Shown here one piece after another: positions 57,001-64,000 of a stretch of 64,000 bases of DNA; the stretch's first letter is position 1, and each line of letters begins with the position of its first letter. The position numbers and the translations under genes are program-made. Source of the stretch: Actinomycetes bacterium (lineage in GTDB: Bacteria; Actinomycetota; Acidimicrobiia; Acidimicrobiales; Acidimicrobilacustridaceae); the NCBI GenBank assembly GCA_029782025.1, contig JAKOVR010000143.1, forward strand, positions 1-64,000, read 5' to 3'. The notes beneath the pieces were generated by a model. That model ran no database searches. It saw only the letters and a program-made list of their open reading frames with translations, and was not told the origin of the DNA.

Positions 57001-57723
57001 TTACCCGGGGTCGGGGTGGGGCTGCAGGAGGCCACGGGCCACGAGCCCGGCGAGGACCTCCCACGCCCGCACCTCGCTCCAGCCCGTCGAGGCGGCGACG
57101 TGCGCGGCGTCAGCCCCGGCGCCGAGGCAGGCCACGGCGCGCCACTCGTCGGGGGAGAGGGTGACCGGGGCATCGACGTCCAGCCGGAACGCCACCGGGG
57201 TGGCGGCCGACGGGAGGGACCCGGCCAGCCCGGCGACCATCGTGCCGCGACGGTCGAGCGCGGCGATGAGCTCGTCGACGGCGAACCCGCTCGTCGAACC
57301 CGTGCCGGCCGGGTGGCTGGCGCCGGCGTCGAACACGAAGGTGGTCGCCCCGGCTCGCACGGGGTCGGTGTGGAGGGGGAGGAGCGTCGCCGTGAGGTGG
57401 TCGGCCACGAGCTCGCCCAGCGCGTCGGGGTCGACCCCGGCGGTGAGCAGCTCAGGTACCAGTTGGCCGGTCCGCTTGGCGCCGGCCAGCGCGGCGGCGC
57501 GTTGGTCGGCGGTGGCCACGCCGGCCAGCGCGGCCAGCTCGTCGAGCGGCGGGGCCCCCGGCGGCTCGGCCCAGGCGACGTGGGGCGGCGACACGACCAC
57601 CGTGGCCGGGACCGCGCCGCGGCAGATGATCACCCCGGGCCGCGCCGCCGCCACGATGAGCGACAGCACGTCACCGAGGGTGAGGTCGGCGAACGTTCCC
57701 TCCAGCGCGTGGCCGTGCCCCAT
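57001..57723 (-). CDS. DUF4388-like domain protein divergent from the conservon
   Basis: A 240-residue cytoplasmic protein. Its N-terminus HALEGTFADLTLGDVLSLIVAA resembles the DUF4388 (PatA N-terminal-like) domain, known from regulators that work with small Ras-like GTPases in myxobacteria and cyanobacteria. The C-terminal 70 residues look like a winged helix (LSPDEWRAVACLG, then ASTGWSEVRAWEVLAGLVARGLL). The ATG at 57723 follows a TACGGT box by 6 bases. Its position next to a conservon GTPase system suggests a functional link, which is inference. Confidence 0.65.
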   Translation of the reverse strand: MGHGHALEGTFADLTLGDVLSLIVAAARPGVIICRGAVPATVVVSPPHVAWAEPPGAPPLDELAALAGVATADQRAAALAGAKRTGQLVPELLTAGVDPDALGELVADHLTATLLPLHTDPVRAGATTFVFDAGASHPAGTGSTSGFAVDELIAALDRRGTMVAGLAGSLPSAATPVAFRLDVDAPVTLSPDEWRAVACLGAGADAAHVAASTGWSEVRAWEVLAGLVARGLLQPHPDPG

Positions 57724-57974
57724 CGCCAGACCGTACCCCAGCGTCGGCCCGGCGCGTGGGCCGTTCGACCCAATTCGGCCCCCCTCGGCGCTGCCATCCA
57801 CCAGCGGCGACGTCGCGGAGGGGACAATCGGCGCCGGGCGGAACTTCCGACTCCGTCATTCCTCAACATCACGCAGGGGTGTCCGATGGAGTCGGGGCGC
57901 AGTCACCGCGCGCCGCACCGATGGTGCGCTGGGGGAACGGACCACCACGTGATCGAACATCGCAGAGGCTCGAC
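57724..57974. other. Divergent intergenic region before the conservon, about 250 bases
   Basis: Apart from the TACGGT box at 57730 it contains the inverted repeat CGACTCC ... GGAGTCG with a loop of about 35 bases (near 57848-57896), and a short hairpin CGCACCGATGGTGCG near 57914-57928. AGAGG at about 57964 serves the conservon start. No small gene is convincing. Confidence 0.4.
57730..57735 (-). promoter_or_regulatory. TACGGT -10 box, leaderless, for the DUF4388-like gene
   Basis: On the reverse strand TACGGT is followed by 6 bases and the ATG at 57723. The tetR promoter has the same box and spacing. Confidence 0.5.
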
Positions 57975-60650
57975 ATGCTGAAGAACCTGAAAGTCGGCAC
58001 GAAGCTCTTCGCCATCCTCGTTCCGCCCGTGCTCGTGCTGCTCTACCTCGCCTCCGTGGGTGTGCGGGACCGGCTCGACACCTCGGCGGCGGCCACCCGG
58101 GTCGGCGAGCTCACGTCGTTCGCCGAGAAGGACATGGACTTCATGTACGCCCTCCAGGTCGAGGGCGTGTATTCGGCCCAGTACATGGCGAGCAAGAAGG
58201 AGGCGGGCAAGGCCGAGCTCGACGCCGCCCGCACCAAGACCGACGCCGCCCTCAGCGCCTACAAGGACGCCGTGCGCGACTTCCGCCCCGAGGAGGTGGG
58301 CGCCACCGTCGGGAGCGACAAGAACGAGGTGAAGGACGAGCTGAGCCGGGTGGACAACCGGATCAAGTCGCTGACCACCAACCGCAAGTCCGTCGACGAG
58401 CTCCAGACCGACCCCGACCTCGCCATCGAGCAGTACGGCAGCATCACCAACGAGCTGATGAAGCTCAACAACCTGATCGCTCTGAACATCGAAGAGCCGA
58501 CGCTGGCCCGCACGTTCCTGGCCTCGGCGTCCCTGCAGGAATCGGTCGAGGCCCGCGGCCAGGAGGCGATGTACCTCACCGCCGTCGCGCAGATCGGCAT
58601 GGTCCCCACCAAGTCCCAGTGGGGGAGCAGCAAGACCGAGACCGACGGCACCGTCACCAAGACCGATCCGGTGCCCTGCAACGATCTCAACAGCAGCGAC
58701 CAGTGCCCGCTCTACGCCAAGATCATCGAGCTGAACTTCAAGGCCGACAGCGCCCTCGACACCTTCACCTCGCGGTCCACCGTCGACCAGAAGACCCTCG
58801 TCCGCGACCTGACGGCCAACGCCAAGTTCACGACGCACTACTCCAACAACTTCTTCGATCCGAGCACGAGCCAGATCAAGGCCGGGCAGAAGAGCGACCT
58901 GCCGCAGCTGAAGACCGATCGGGCGGCGGTCACCAAGGACTCCGTCGACCTGCTCGGCATCTACCGCTCCGCCCTCATCGACCCCAACAAGTCGCTGAAC
59001 AAGGAGCTCAAGGACGGGGCGGCGAGCCTCAAGAACGACGCCGACACCTCGGCCCGCCTCTACGCCGTGGGCGCCATCGGCGCCATCCTGGCCGCCTTCA
59101 TCCTCGCCTTCCTGGTGTACCGGGCCACCACCGTCCCGCTGAAGAAGCTCACCAGCGCCGCCTACACGCTCTCCACCGAACGGCTCCCCGGCCTGGTCGA
59201 GCGCCTGCGAAATCCCGAGGAGGCCGAGGGGCAGAGCCTGGCCGAGACGCTCACCCCGATCGACATCTCGTCGAAGGACGAGATCGGCCAGCTGGCCGAC
59301 GCCTTCAACTCGATCCAGCACGTGACCGTCGAAGTGGCCGAGGAGCAGGCCCAGCTGCTCCGCAAGGGCATCGGCGACATCTTCATCAACCTGGCCCGTC
59401 GCAACCAGACCCTCCTCGACCGCCAGATCGAGTTCATCGATCAGCTCGAAGCCAACGAGGAGGACCCCGACCAGCTCGACAACCTCTTCAAGCTCGACCA
59501 CCTCGCCACCCGCATGCGACGCAACGCCGAGTCGCTGCTGGTGCTCGCCGGCGCCGAGCCGCCCCGCCGTCGAGGCCGGCCCGTCGCCCTGGCCGACGTG
59601 GTGCGCGTCGCCATCGGCGAGGTCGAGGACTTCGCCCGGATCCAGCTCCTGGCCCTCGACGACGCCACCGTGGGCGGCAACGTGGCCGTCGACCTCGCCC
59701 ACCTCCTGTCGGAGTTGATGGAGAACGCCACCCACTTCTCGCCGCCCGACACCATGGTCGAGGTGGTGGGGCACCGGGCCGACGACGGCAGCTACATCAT
59801 CTCGGTGTCCGACCAGGGCATCGGCATGAGCGCCGATCAGCTCTCCGAGGCCAACGTCCAGCTGGCCAACCCCCCGCTCGTCGGCCTGGCCCTGTCCCGG
59901 TCGCTGGGCTTCATCGTCATCGGCCGTCTGGCCCAGCGCTTCGCCATCAGCGTGAAGCTCACGGCCAGCCCCAGCGGCGGCGTCACCGCGCTGGTCACGC
60001 TCCCCGACGACCTCGTCACCTACGAGGGTGAGCCGCCCCGCCCGGCGCCGGCCGCCGAGAGCGCGCCCCAGGCGGACGCCGAGCCGGTCTTCGCCCCCGA
60101 GGAGCCCGCCATCGTCCTCGAGGACGAGGTCGTGGTGCTCGACGAGCCGGCGGCCGACGAGGAGCTCGAGGAGGAGCTGGTCGGCGCCGACGACGGCGAC
60201 GACCTCGACATGCTCGACGAGCTCGGCGGCGACCTGCTCGACGAGCTGGTCGAGGTGCCCGAAGGGGAGGACTTCGACGAGGGTCTCCGCACCATGGTCG
60301 AGGAGGAGATGGCCGACGCCCCGGTCGAGCCGGCGGTCGAGATGGCCGCCGAGCCCGAGCCCGTGGCCGAGGCACCCGCCGTCAACACCACCGGCAAGAC
60401 CGTGGCCGAGCAGATCGCGGCGGCGTCCCGCGCCGAGGCCAAGGTGGCCGAGCTCACGGCGTCCGGCCTCGTTCGGCGCACGCCCAAGCAGCGTTCGAGC
60501 GCAGGTGGTCCCGGCTCGGCTACCGTCCCCACCAAATCCGCGGGTCAGAGCACGCGCTCGCCGGAGGAGGTGCGGAAGATGCTCTCCCGTTACCGCGCCG
60601 GCATGAACCGCGGCCGCGACGAGGTCAATGCCGACAAGACGGACAGCTGA
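57975..60650 (+). CDS. cvnA: Conservon sensor histidine kinase-like protein (CvnA)
   Basis: An 891-residue membrane protein heading the conservon. TM1 (about 10-28), an extracytoplasmic nitrate/sulfonate-sensor-like domain (30-355), TM2 (about 362-383) and HAMP (SKDEIGQLADAFN) lead to a kinase-like core. H509 (FKLDHLATRMRRNAE) and the N box N584 (LLSELMENATHFSPP) are kept, and SDQGIGM marks the G1 box. The last 200 residues are acidic and Pro-rich with a basic end, of unknown role. In Streptomyces CvnA anchors the system and is thought to act on the GTPase through CvnB/C; true kinase activity is uncertain. Confidence 0.9.
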   Translation: MLKNLKVGTKLFAILVPPVLVLLYLASVGVRDRLDTSAAATRVGELTSFAEKDMDFMYALQVEGVYSAQYMASKKEAGKAELDAARTKTDAALSAYKDAVRDFRPEEVGATVGSDKNEVKDELSRVDNRIKSLTTNRKSVDELQTDPDLAIEQYGSITNELMKLNNLIALNIEEPTLARTFLASASLQESVEARGQEAMYLTAVAQIGMVPTKSQWGSSKTETDGTVTKTDPVPCNDLNSSDQCPLYAKIIELNFKADSALDTFTSRSTVDQKTLVRDLTANAKFTTHYSNNFFDPSTSQIKAGQKSDLPQLKTDRAAVTKDSVDLLGIYRSALIDPNKSLNKELKDGAASLKNDADTSARLYAVGAIGAILAAFILAFLVYRATTVPLKKLTSAAYTLSTERLPGLVERLRNPEEAEGQSLAETLTPIDISSKDEIGQLADAFNSIQHVTVEVAEEQAQLLRKGIGDIFINLARRNQTLLDRQIEFIDQLEANEEDPDQLDNLFKLDHLATRMRRNAESLLVLAGAEPPRRRGRPVALADVVRVAIGEVEDFARIQLLALDDATVGGNVAVDLAHLLSELMENATHFSPPDTMVEVVGHRADDGSYIISVSDQGIGMSADQLSEANVQLANPPLVGLALSRSLGFIVIGRLAQRFAISVKLTASPSGGVTALVTLPDDLVTYEGEPPRPAPAAESAPQADAEPVFAPEEPAIVLEDEVVVLDEPAADEELEEELVGADDGDDLDMLDELGGDLLDELVEVPEGEDFDEGLRTMVEEEMADAPVEPAVEMAAEPEPVAEAPAVNTTGKTVAEQIAAASRAEAKVAELTASGLVRRTPKQRSSAGGPGSATVPTKSAGQSTRSPEEVRKMLSRYRAGMNRGRDEVNADKTDS

Positions 60651-60704
60651 ACACCGAAGACCGCAACCCTGTGGCCCGACCCTTTATCTGGAGGACTGCC
60701 AACA

Positions 60705-61127
60705 ATGGCTGAACTGAGCGCAGAAGCCCGAAACCTGAACTGGCTGCTGCAGAACTTCGCCGAGCGTGTGCCTGGCGTGAACGAGGCGGTCGTCGTCTCG
60801 TCCGACGGTCTGCCGATCGCCAAGTCCTCCGGTCTCGACCGTGACGGCGCCGACCGCTTCGCGGCCATGTCGTCCGGCCTCATCGGCCTGGCCTACGGTG
60901 CGGCCGGCCAGCACGGCGGCGGCGCCGTCAACCAGGTCATCATCGAGATGGAGAACGCCTTCATCTTCGTGACCGGGATCTCCGACGGCTCCTGCCTCGC
61001 CTGTGTAGCGTCGGCTGACTGCGACATGGGCCTGATCGCCTACGAGATGGCGGTGCTGGTCGACAAGGCCGGCAACGTCCTCACCCCGGAGATCCGGGCC
61101 GAACTGCAGTCGGCGCTGCCCACCTGA
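60705..61127 (+). CDS. cvnB: Roadblock/LC7 domain protein (CvnB)
   Basis: A 140-residue roadblock/LC7 protein with LNWLLQNFAERVPGVNEAV and VVSSDGLPIAKSSGLDRDGA. Such proteins act as partners or activating factors of MglA-type GTPases. A strong ribosome site TCTGGAGGA precedes the ATG. It is in its canonical place after cvnA and before the DUF742 gene. Confidence 0.93.
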   Translation: MAELSAEARNLNWLLQNFAERVPGVNEAVVVSSDGLPIAKSSGLDRDGADRFAAMSSGLIGLAYGAAGQHGGGAVNQVIIEMENAFIFVTGISDGSCLACVASADCDMGLIAYEMAVLVDKAGNVLTPEIRAELQSALPT

Positions 61128-61173
61128 GCGGCACCGCCTGCGGAACCCCCTTGCCAGCACGGGAGACACCCAG

Positions 61174-61548
61174 ATGAGCGACTTCGGCGACAACGACGAC
61201 GACGAACCCAGGTTCAAGGTCCGCAGCTACGTCGTCACGCGCGGGCGCACGAAGTCCAACGTCGACCTGCCGCTCGAGACGCTGGTCAAGGTGACCCCCC
61301 AGGGGCAGGCCAACGCGCCTCGCCTCGCTCTCGAACGCAAGAAGATCGTGGCGTTGTGCTCCTCGCCGCTGTCGATTGCCGAGATCTCCGCCCACCTGAG
61401 CGTTCCCCTCGGGGTCGCCAAGGTCCTGGTGGGCGACATGGCCGAGGAGGGTTTCCTCCAGAGCTACAAGCCCCAGCATTCCCAGAACGGCGAACGTCCC
61501 GACCTGAAACTCCTCGAAAGGGTTCTCCATGGCCTTCAAGCGCTCTGA
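61174..61548 (+). CDS. cvnC: DUF742 protein (CvnC)
   Basis: A 124-residue DUF742 protein. The C-terminal two thirds look like a winged helix: IVALCSSPLSIAEISAHLSV, then LGVAKVLVGDMAEEGFLQ. VRSYVVTRGRT at the N-terminus is the family start. It is a fixed member of conservons. The GTPase gene begins 20 bases before its stop. Confidence 0.93.
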   Translation: MSDFGDNDDDEPRFKVRSYVVTRGRTKSNVDLPLETLVKVTPQGQANAPRLALERKKIVALCSSPLSIAEISAHLSVPLGVAKVLVGDMAEEGFLQSYKPQHSQNGERPDLKLLERVLHGLQAL

Positions 61549-62137
61549 GGCTCCGATGGCTGAAGAAGAAGAAGAGTCCGGTGGCGGTCCGCTTCCCGTA
61601 AAGATCATCGTCGCCGGTGGCTTTGCGGTGGGCAAGACCACCTTCGTGGGCTCGATCTCCGAGATCGCTCCCCTCACCACCGAGGCGGCCATGACGAAGA
61701 TGGCCGAGGGCATCGACGAGACCGGCGGCACCAACACGGGCAAGACGTCGACCACCGTGGCGATGGACTTCGGCCGCATCACGCTCGGCGCCGACCTGAT
61801 CCTCTACCTGTTCGGCACGCCCGGCCAGGACCGGTTCAAGTTCATGTGGGACGACCTGGTCCGGGGCGCCATCGGGTCCGTGGTGCTGGTCGACACGTCC
61901 CGCCTGGCCGACTGCTTCCCTGCCGTCGACTACATGGAGACCCAGGGCGTGCCCTTCATCGTGGCCGTCAACCTGTTCCACGGGAAGCAGTACCACTCGA
62001 TCGACGACGTCCGTGAGGCGCTGGCCATCCCCGAGGATGTGCCGATCATCACGACGGACGCCCGGGACCGGGCCGCCACCAAGTCCGCGCTGCTCGAGCT
62101 CGTGCAGCACGCGCTCATCAAGGCGACGATGGGCTGA
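61529..62137 (+). CDS. cvnD: Conservon MglA-like small GTPase (CvnD)
   Basis: A 202-residue Ras-like GTPase with the P-loop GGFAVGKTT (30-38), switch 1 threonines in GKTSTTVAMDFG, G3 LFGTPGQDRFKFMW, and VAVNLFHG at the G4 site where NKxD is usual, as in other conservon GTPases. The N-terminal Glu run (EEEEES) is specific. GAAAGGG lies before the ATG inside cvnC. The conservon P450 genes (cvnE/F) of some Streptomyces loci do not follow. Confidence 0.93.
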   Translation: MAFKRSEAPMAEEEEESGGGPLPVKIIVAGGFAVGKTTFVGSISEIAPLTTEAAMTKMAEGIDETGGTNTGKTSTTVAMDFGRITLGADLILYLFGTPGQDRFKFMWDDLVRGAIGSVVLVDTSRLADCFPAVDYMETQGVPFIVAVNLFHGKQYHSIDDVREALAIPEDVPIITTDARDRAATKSALLELVQHALIKATMG

Positions 62138-62159
62138 CACCCGTCGGCTTCCGCGGCCG

Positions 62160-62196
62160 TGGGTGCGGCACCCTCTCCCGGAGGGTGACGCACCCA
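62160..62196 (+). terminator. Nested 15-bp hairpin ending the conservon operon
   Basis: TGGGTGCG, G, CACCCTC, loop TCCCG, GAGGGTG, A, CGCACCCA folds into 8 plus 7 base pairs separated by one G/A mismatch, 22 bases after the cvnD stop. It is the strongest hairpin seen on the right side of the window. Confidence 0.8.
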
Positions 62197-62221
62197 TTGC
62201 CGCGTCTGGGGCCGGGTGTGC

Positions 62222-62227
62222 GATGCT
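62222..62227 (+). promoter_or_regulatory. GATGCT -10-like box for the GT2 gene
   Basis: GATGCT ends 6 bases before the ATG at 62234. It differs from the TAnnnT consensus at the first base. Confidence 0.3.
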
Positions 62228-62233
62228 CCGCCG

Positions 62234-63109
62234 ATGGTCTGGGTCGTCGTCGTCCACTGGAACCAGCCGCGGTGGTGCGAGGGGTCGCTGGCCGCGCTGG
62301 CCGAGCAGGGGCTCGACCTGCACGTCGTGGTGGTGGACAACGGCTCGGAGCCCGAGCGCCTCGCCGAGCTGCGCGCCGTGGTGGCCGCGTCGCCGGTCTC
62401 CACCGAGCTGCTCGAGCTGGGCCGCAACACCGGGTTCGGTCCGGGGGCCAACGCCGGGTTCCGGCGCTGGCTGGCCGACGGCGAGCGGGCCGAGTGGTGC
62501 GCCCTGATGCCCCACGACGCCCTGCCCGCGCCGGGCACGATCGGCCGGCTCATCGCCATGGCCGAGGCCCGGCCCCGGGCCGGCCTGGCCTGCGCCGACG
62601 TCGGTGACGGCGAGACCCCGGTGTTCGACCCCTACTTCGGGGGCATGACCGTGGCGTCATCCGGGGCCGAGGGGTGGGAGCCGGTCGACTACCCGCATGG
62701 CACGTTGCTCCTCGCCCGGCGGGCCTGCATGGAGGAGATCGGCCTGTTCGACGAGCGCTACTTCGCCTACTGCGAGGAGGCCGACCTCGGCCTGCGGGCC
62801 TGGGCTGCGGGCTGGGAGGTCGGGCTGGCCCACGGGGTCATGGTGACCAACCCGACGATGCGGTCCGGGAGCCCGGCCGTCGACTACCTGATGCACCGCA
62901 ACACCCTGCTGCTCGTCCGTGAGCACTCCGGGCGCTACCACGCCTTCATCCGGGGCTGCATCGCCGTGTGGCAGTTGGGCCGCGGCCTGGTGCAGCCCTC
63001 GAGTCGGGGGTGGATGTTCGACGCCCGGGGCCGGGCGTGGGGCATCGTCGACTTCCTGCGGCGACGGTTCGGCCCCCCGCCGCCCCACCTCGCCGTGCCG
63101 GTGCACTAG
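62234..63109 (+). CDS. Family 2 glycosyltransferase (rhamnosyl/WbbL-like)
   Basis: A 291-residue GT-A enzyme with VVVVHWNQPRWCEGSLAAL, VVVVDNGSEP (DNGS 35-38), ELGRNTGFGPGANAGFR and a C-terminal YPHGTLLLARRACMEEIGLFDERYFAYCEEADLGLR, quoted here as GTLLLARRACMEEIGLFDE and CEEADLGLR. These are hallmarks of GT2 enzymes building surface polysaccharide. The usual DxD is less clear (MPHDALP, 92-98). It is separated from the conservon by a terminator. A GTG at 62216 is a weaker start. Convergent with the SGNH gene. Confidence 0.82.
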   Translation: MVWVVVVHWNQPRWCEGSLAALAEQGLDLHVVVVDNGSEPERLAELRAVVAASPVSTELLELGRNTGFGPGANAGFRRWLADGERAEWCALMPHDALPAPGTIGRLIAMAEARPRAGLACADVGDGETPVFDPYFGGMTVASSGAEGWEPVDYPHGTLLLARRACMEEIGLFDERYFAYCEEADLGLRAWAAGWEVGLAHGVMVTNPTMRSGSPAVDYLMHRNTLLLVREHSGRYHAFIRGCIAVWQLGRGLVQPSSRGWMFDARGRAWGIVDFLRRRFGPPPPHLAVPVH

Positions 63110-63119
63110 CCCCGGCGGG

Positions 63120-64000
63120 TCAGGCCCGGAGCACCGTGCCGGCCAGCCCCTGGGCCACGGCCCACGTCCCGACGATCACGCCGGCCGGCCCGTCGTAGTG
63201 GAGGCCGTCCTTGCGCATCGTCACACCGTTGACGGTCGTGCGGCAGGTGCGCCCCTCCGGGCACACGTACCGGGCGAGGTCGATGGTGGCCACGACCCGG
63301 GCCCGCTGCCCCGCCGCGGTGGCCTTGGCGTTCTCGTCGGCGATGATCCGGGCGTACTCGGCGTTGAGGCAGTCGACGTTGTCGTCGTTGCCGGGCGGGG
63401 CCTTCTCGGAGCGGTAGTACGGGACGTCGATCATCGACAGCGGGACGCCGGTGGACCGGAGCACCTCGAGCCCGAGGCGCACCTCGCTCTCGTACCACTG
63501 GTCGAAGACGGGGTCGCAGGGCCGGCGGAACTCGCCCTGCAGCTCCCGGGCCGTGCTGCCCGGCCACCCGACCATGAGCACGACCAGATCGGGCTTGTGC
63601 TCCTCGAGGGCCTGCTTCCAGGTGGTGGGCCACTGCTGGCAGGCGTCGGGCTCGGTGATGATGTTGCCGTCGGGGAACCGCACCCGCCCGCCCCGGGCGA
63701 ATCCGCAGCCGATGGCCACCTTCGACGAGATGTCCAGCCCGAGCTGGGCCTGCACGGGGATCATCTCCTTGGCGATGGAGTAGGCCACCGAGTCGCCGAC
63801 GATGAGCACCTTGGGGGTGTGGCCGAGGGCGGCGGTGGCCTGCCGGATGACCGCCGCTGGCGCCTCGCCGGTGGTGGTGGGCGTGCTGGCCGGGCGGGCG
63901 GTCGTGGCGGTGCCGACGGCCGTGCCCCCGGTGGTGCCGATGGTGCCCGCGGACCCGGTGGTCCCGGTGGTGGTCGGAGGTGCGTCGGTGCCGGCGGGGG
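63120..64000 (-). CDS. SGNH-type hydrolase domain with Thr-rich linker, 5' end outside the window
   Basis: About 293 codons are visible, open to the window edge on the 5' side. A Thr/Gly/Pro/Ala linker leads into VLIVGDSVAYSIAKEM, the block I SGNH motif (Ser of GDS). PDLVVLMVGW is close to block III, and KDGLHYDG supplies the Asp and His near the C-terminus. Such domains form the C-terminal part of OafA-type acyltransferases, where they help transfer acyl groups outside the membrane. The missing N-terminal part may be an acyltransferase 3 domain or only a signal anchor. Six Cys suggest disulfides. Confidence 0.75.
   Translation of the reverse strand, partial: PAGTDAPPTTTGTTGSAGTIGTTGGTAVGTATTARPASTPTTTGEAPAAVIRQATAALGHTPKVLIVGDSVAYSIAKEMIPVQAQLGLDISSKVAIGCGFARGGRVRFPDGNIITEPDACQQWPTTWKQALEEHKPDLVVLMVGWPGSTARELQGEFRRPCDPVFDQWYESEVRLGLEVLRSTGVPLSMIDVPYYRSEKAPPGNDDNVDCLNAEYARIIADENAKATAAGQRARVVATIDLARYVCPEGRTCRTTVNGVTMRKDGLHYDGPAGVIVGTWAVAQGLAGTVLRA

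Overview
This 64 kb window is chromosomal DNA from a high-GC actinobacterium, most likely of the class Acidimicrobiia or a near relative. The signs are very GC-rich coding DNA with many GTG starts, the phosphatidylinositol-mannoside (PIM) gene cluster, a mycothiol ligase (MshC), an F420:NADP oxidoreductase, a Streptomyces-type conservon, a DUF222/HNH protein and acyl-CoA dehydrogenases. The class is inferred from gene content and cannot be proven from the window. I find 60 protein genes, two of them cut by the window edges, and no rRNA, tRNA, CRISPR array, prophage or insertion sequence. Intergenic spaces are short; the longest is about 250 bases.

Left part (1-21.7 kb): an edge-truncated OafA-type acyltransferase, two acyl-CoA dehydrogenases, a sugar epimerase, a DUF222/HNH protein, a CPBP protease, an ABC ATPase with a TauE-like permease, a tandem CNNM/CorC pair, a kinase-like phosphotransferase, an InhA-type enoyl-ACP reductase, a Ser/Thr kinase coupled to a dynamin-like GTPase, then NpdG, MshC, a lysophosphatidate acyltransferase and an oligopeptide-type binding lipoprotein.

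Middle (21.7-43.2 kb): the conserved actinobacterial order thrS, HIT, pgsA, patA, pimA, pdxS, pdxT, yebC, ruvC, ruvA, ruvB. It builds PI and its mannosides, makes pyridoxal phosphate and processes Holliday junctions. A reverse-strand four-gene cassette sits between patA and pimA: TetR, a BesD-like oxygenase, an aspartase-fold lyase and an aldehyde dehydrogenase, with two overlapping operator-like palindromes at its promoter. An M48 homologue that has lost its HExxH, and two DUF3048 proteins, follow pimA.

Right part (43.2-64 kb): a polytopic membrane protein, a vWA / PP2C / kinase triad of the TerY-P type whose kinase carries a transmembrane helix and a degenerate extracytoplasmic cyclophilin-like domain, an M18 aminopeptidase, glutamate synthase (gltB, gltD), a conservon (sensor kinase, roadblock, DUF742, GTPase) facing a divergent DUF4388-like protein, a GT2 glycosyltransferase and an edge-truncated SGNH hydrolase.

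A theme across the window is a TAnnnT box ending 6-9 nt before the start codon at about 20 genes, which implies leaderless transcription and fixes many starts. In three cases the TAG stop of one gene is also the first half of the next gene's box. The most promising unusual systems are the TerY-type triad with its cyclophilin-like kinase, the oxygenase/lyase/ALDH cassette, and the kinase plus dynamin-like GTPase pair.
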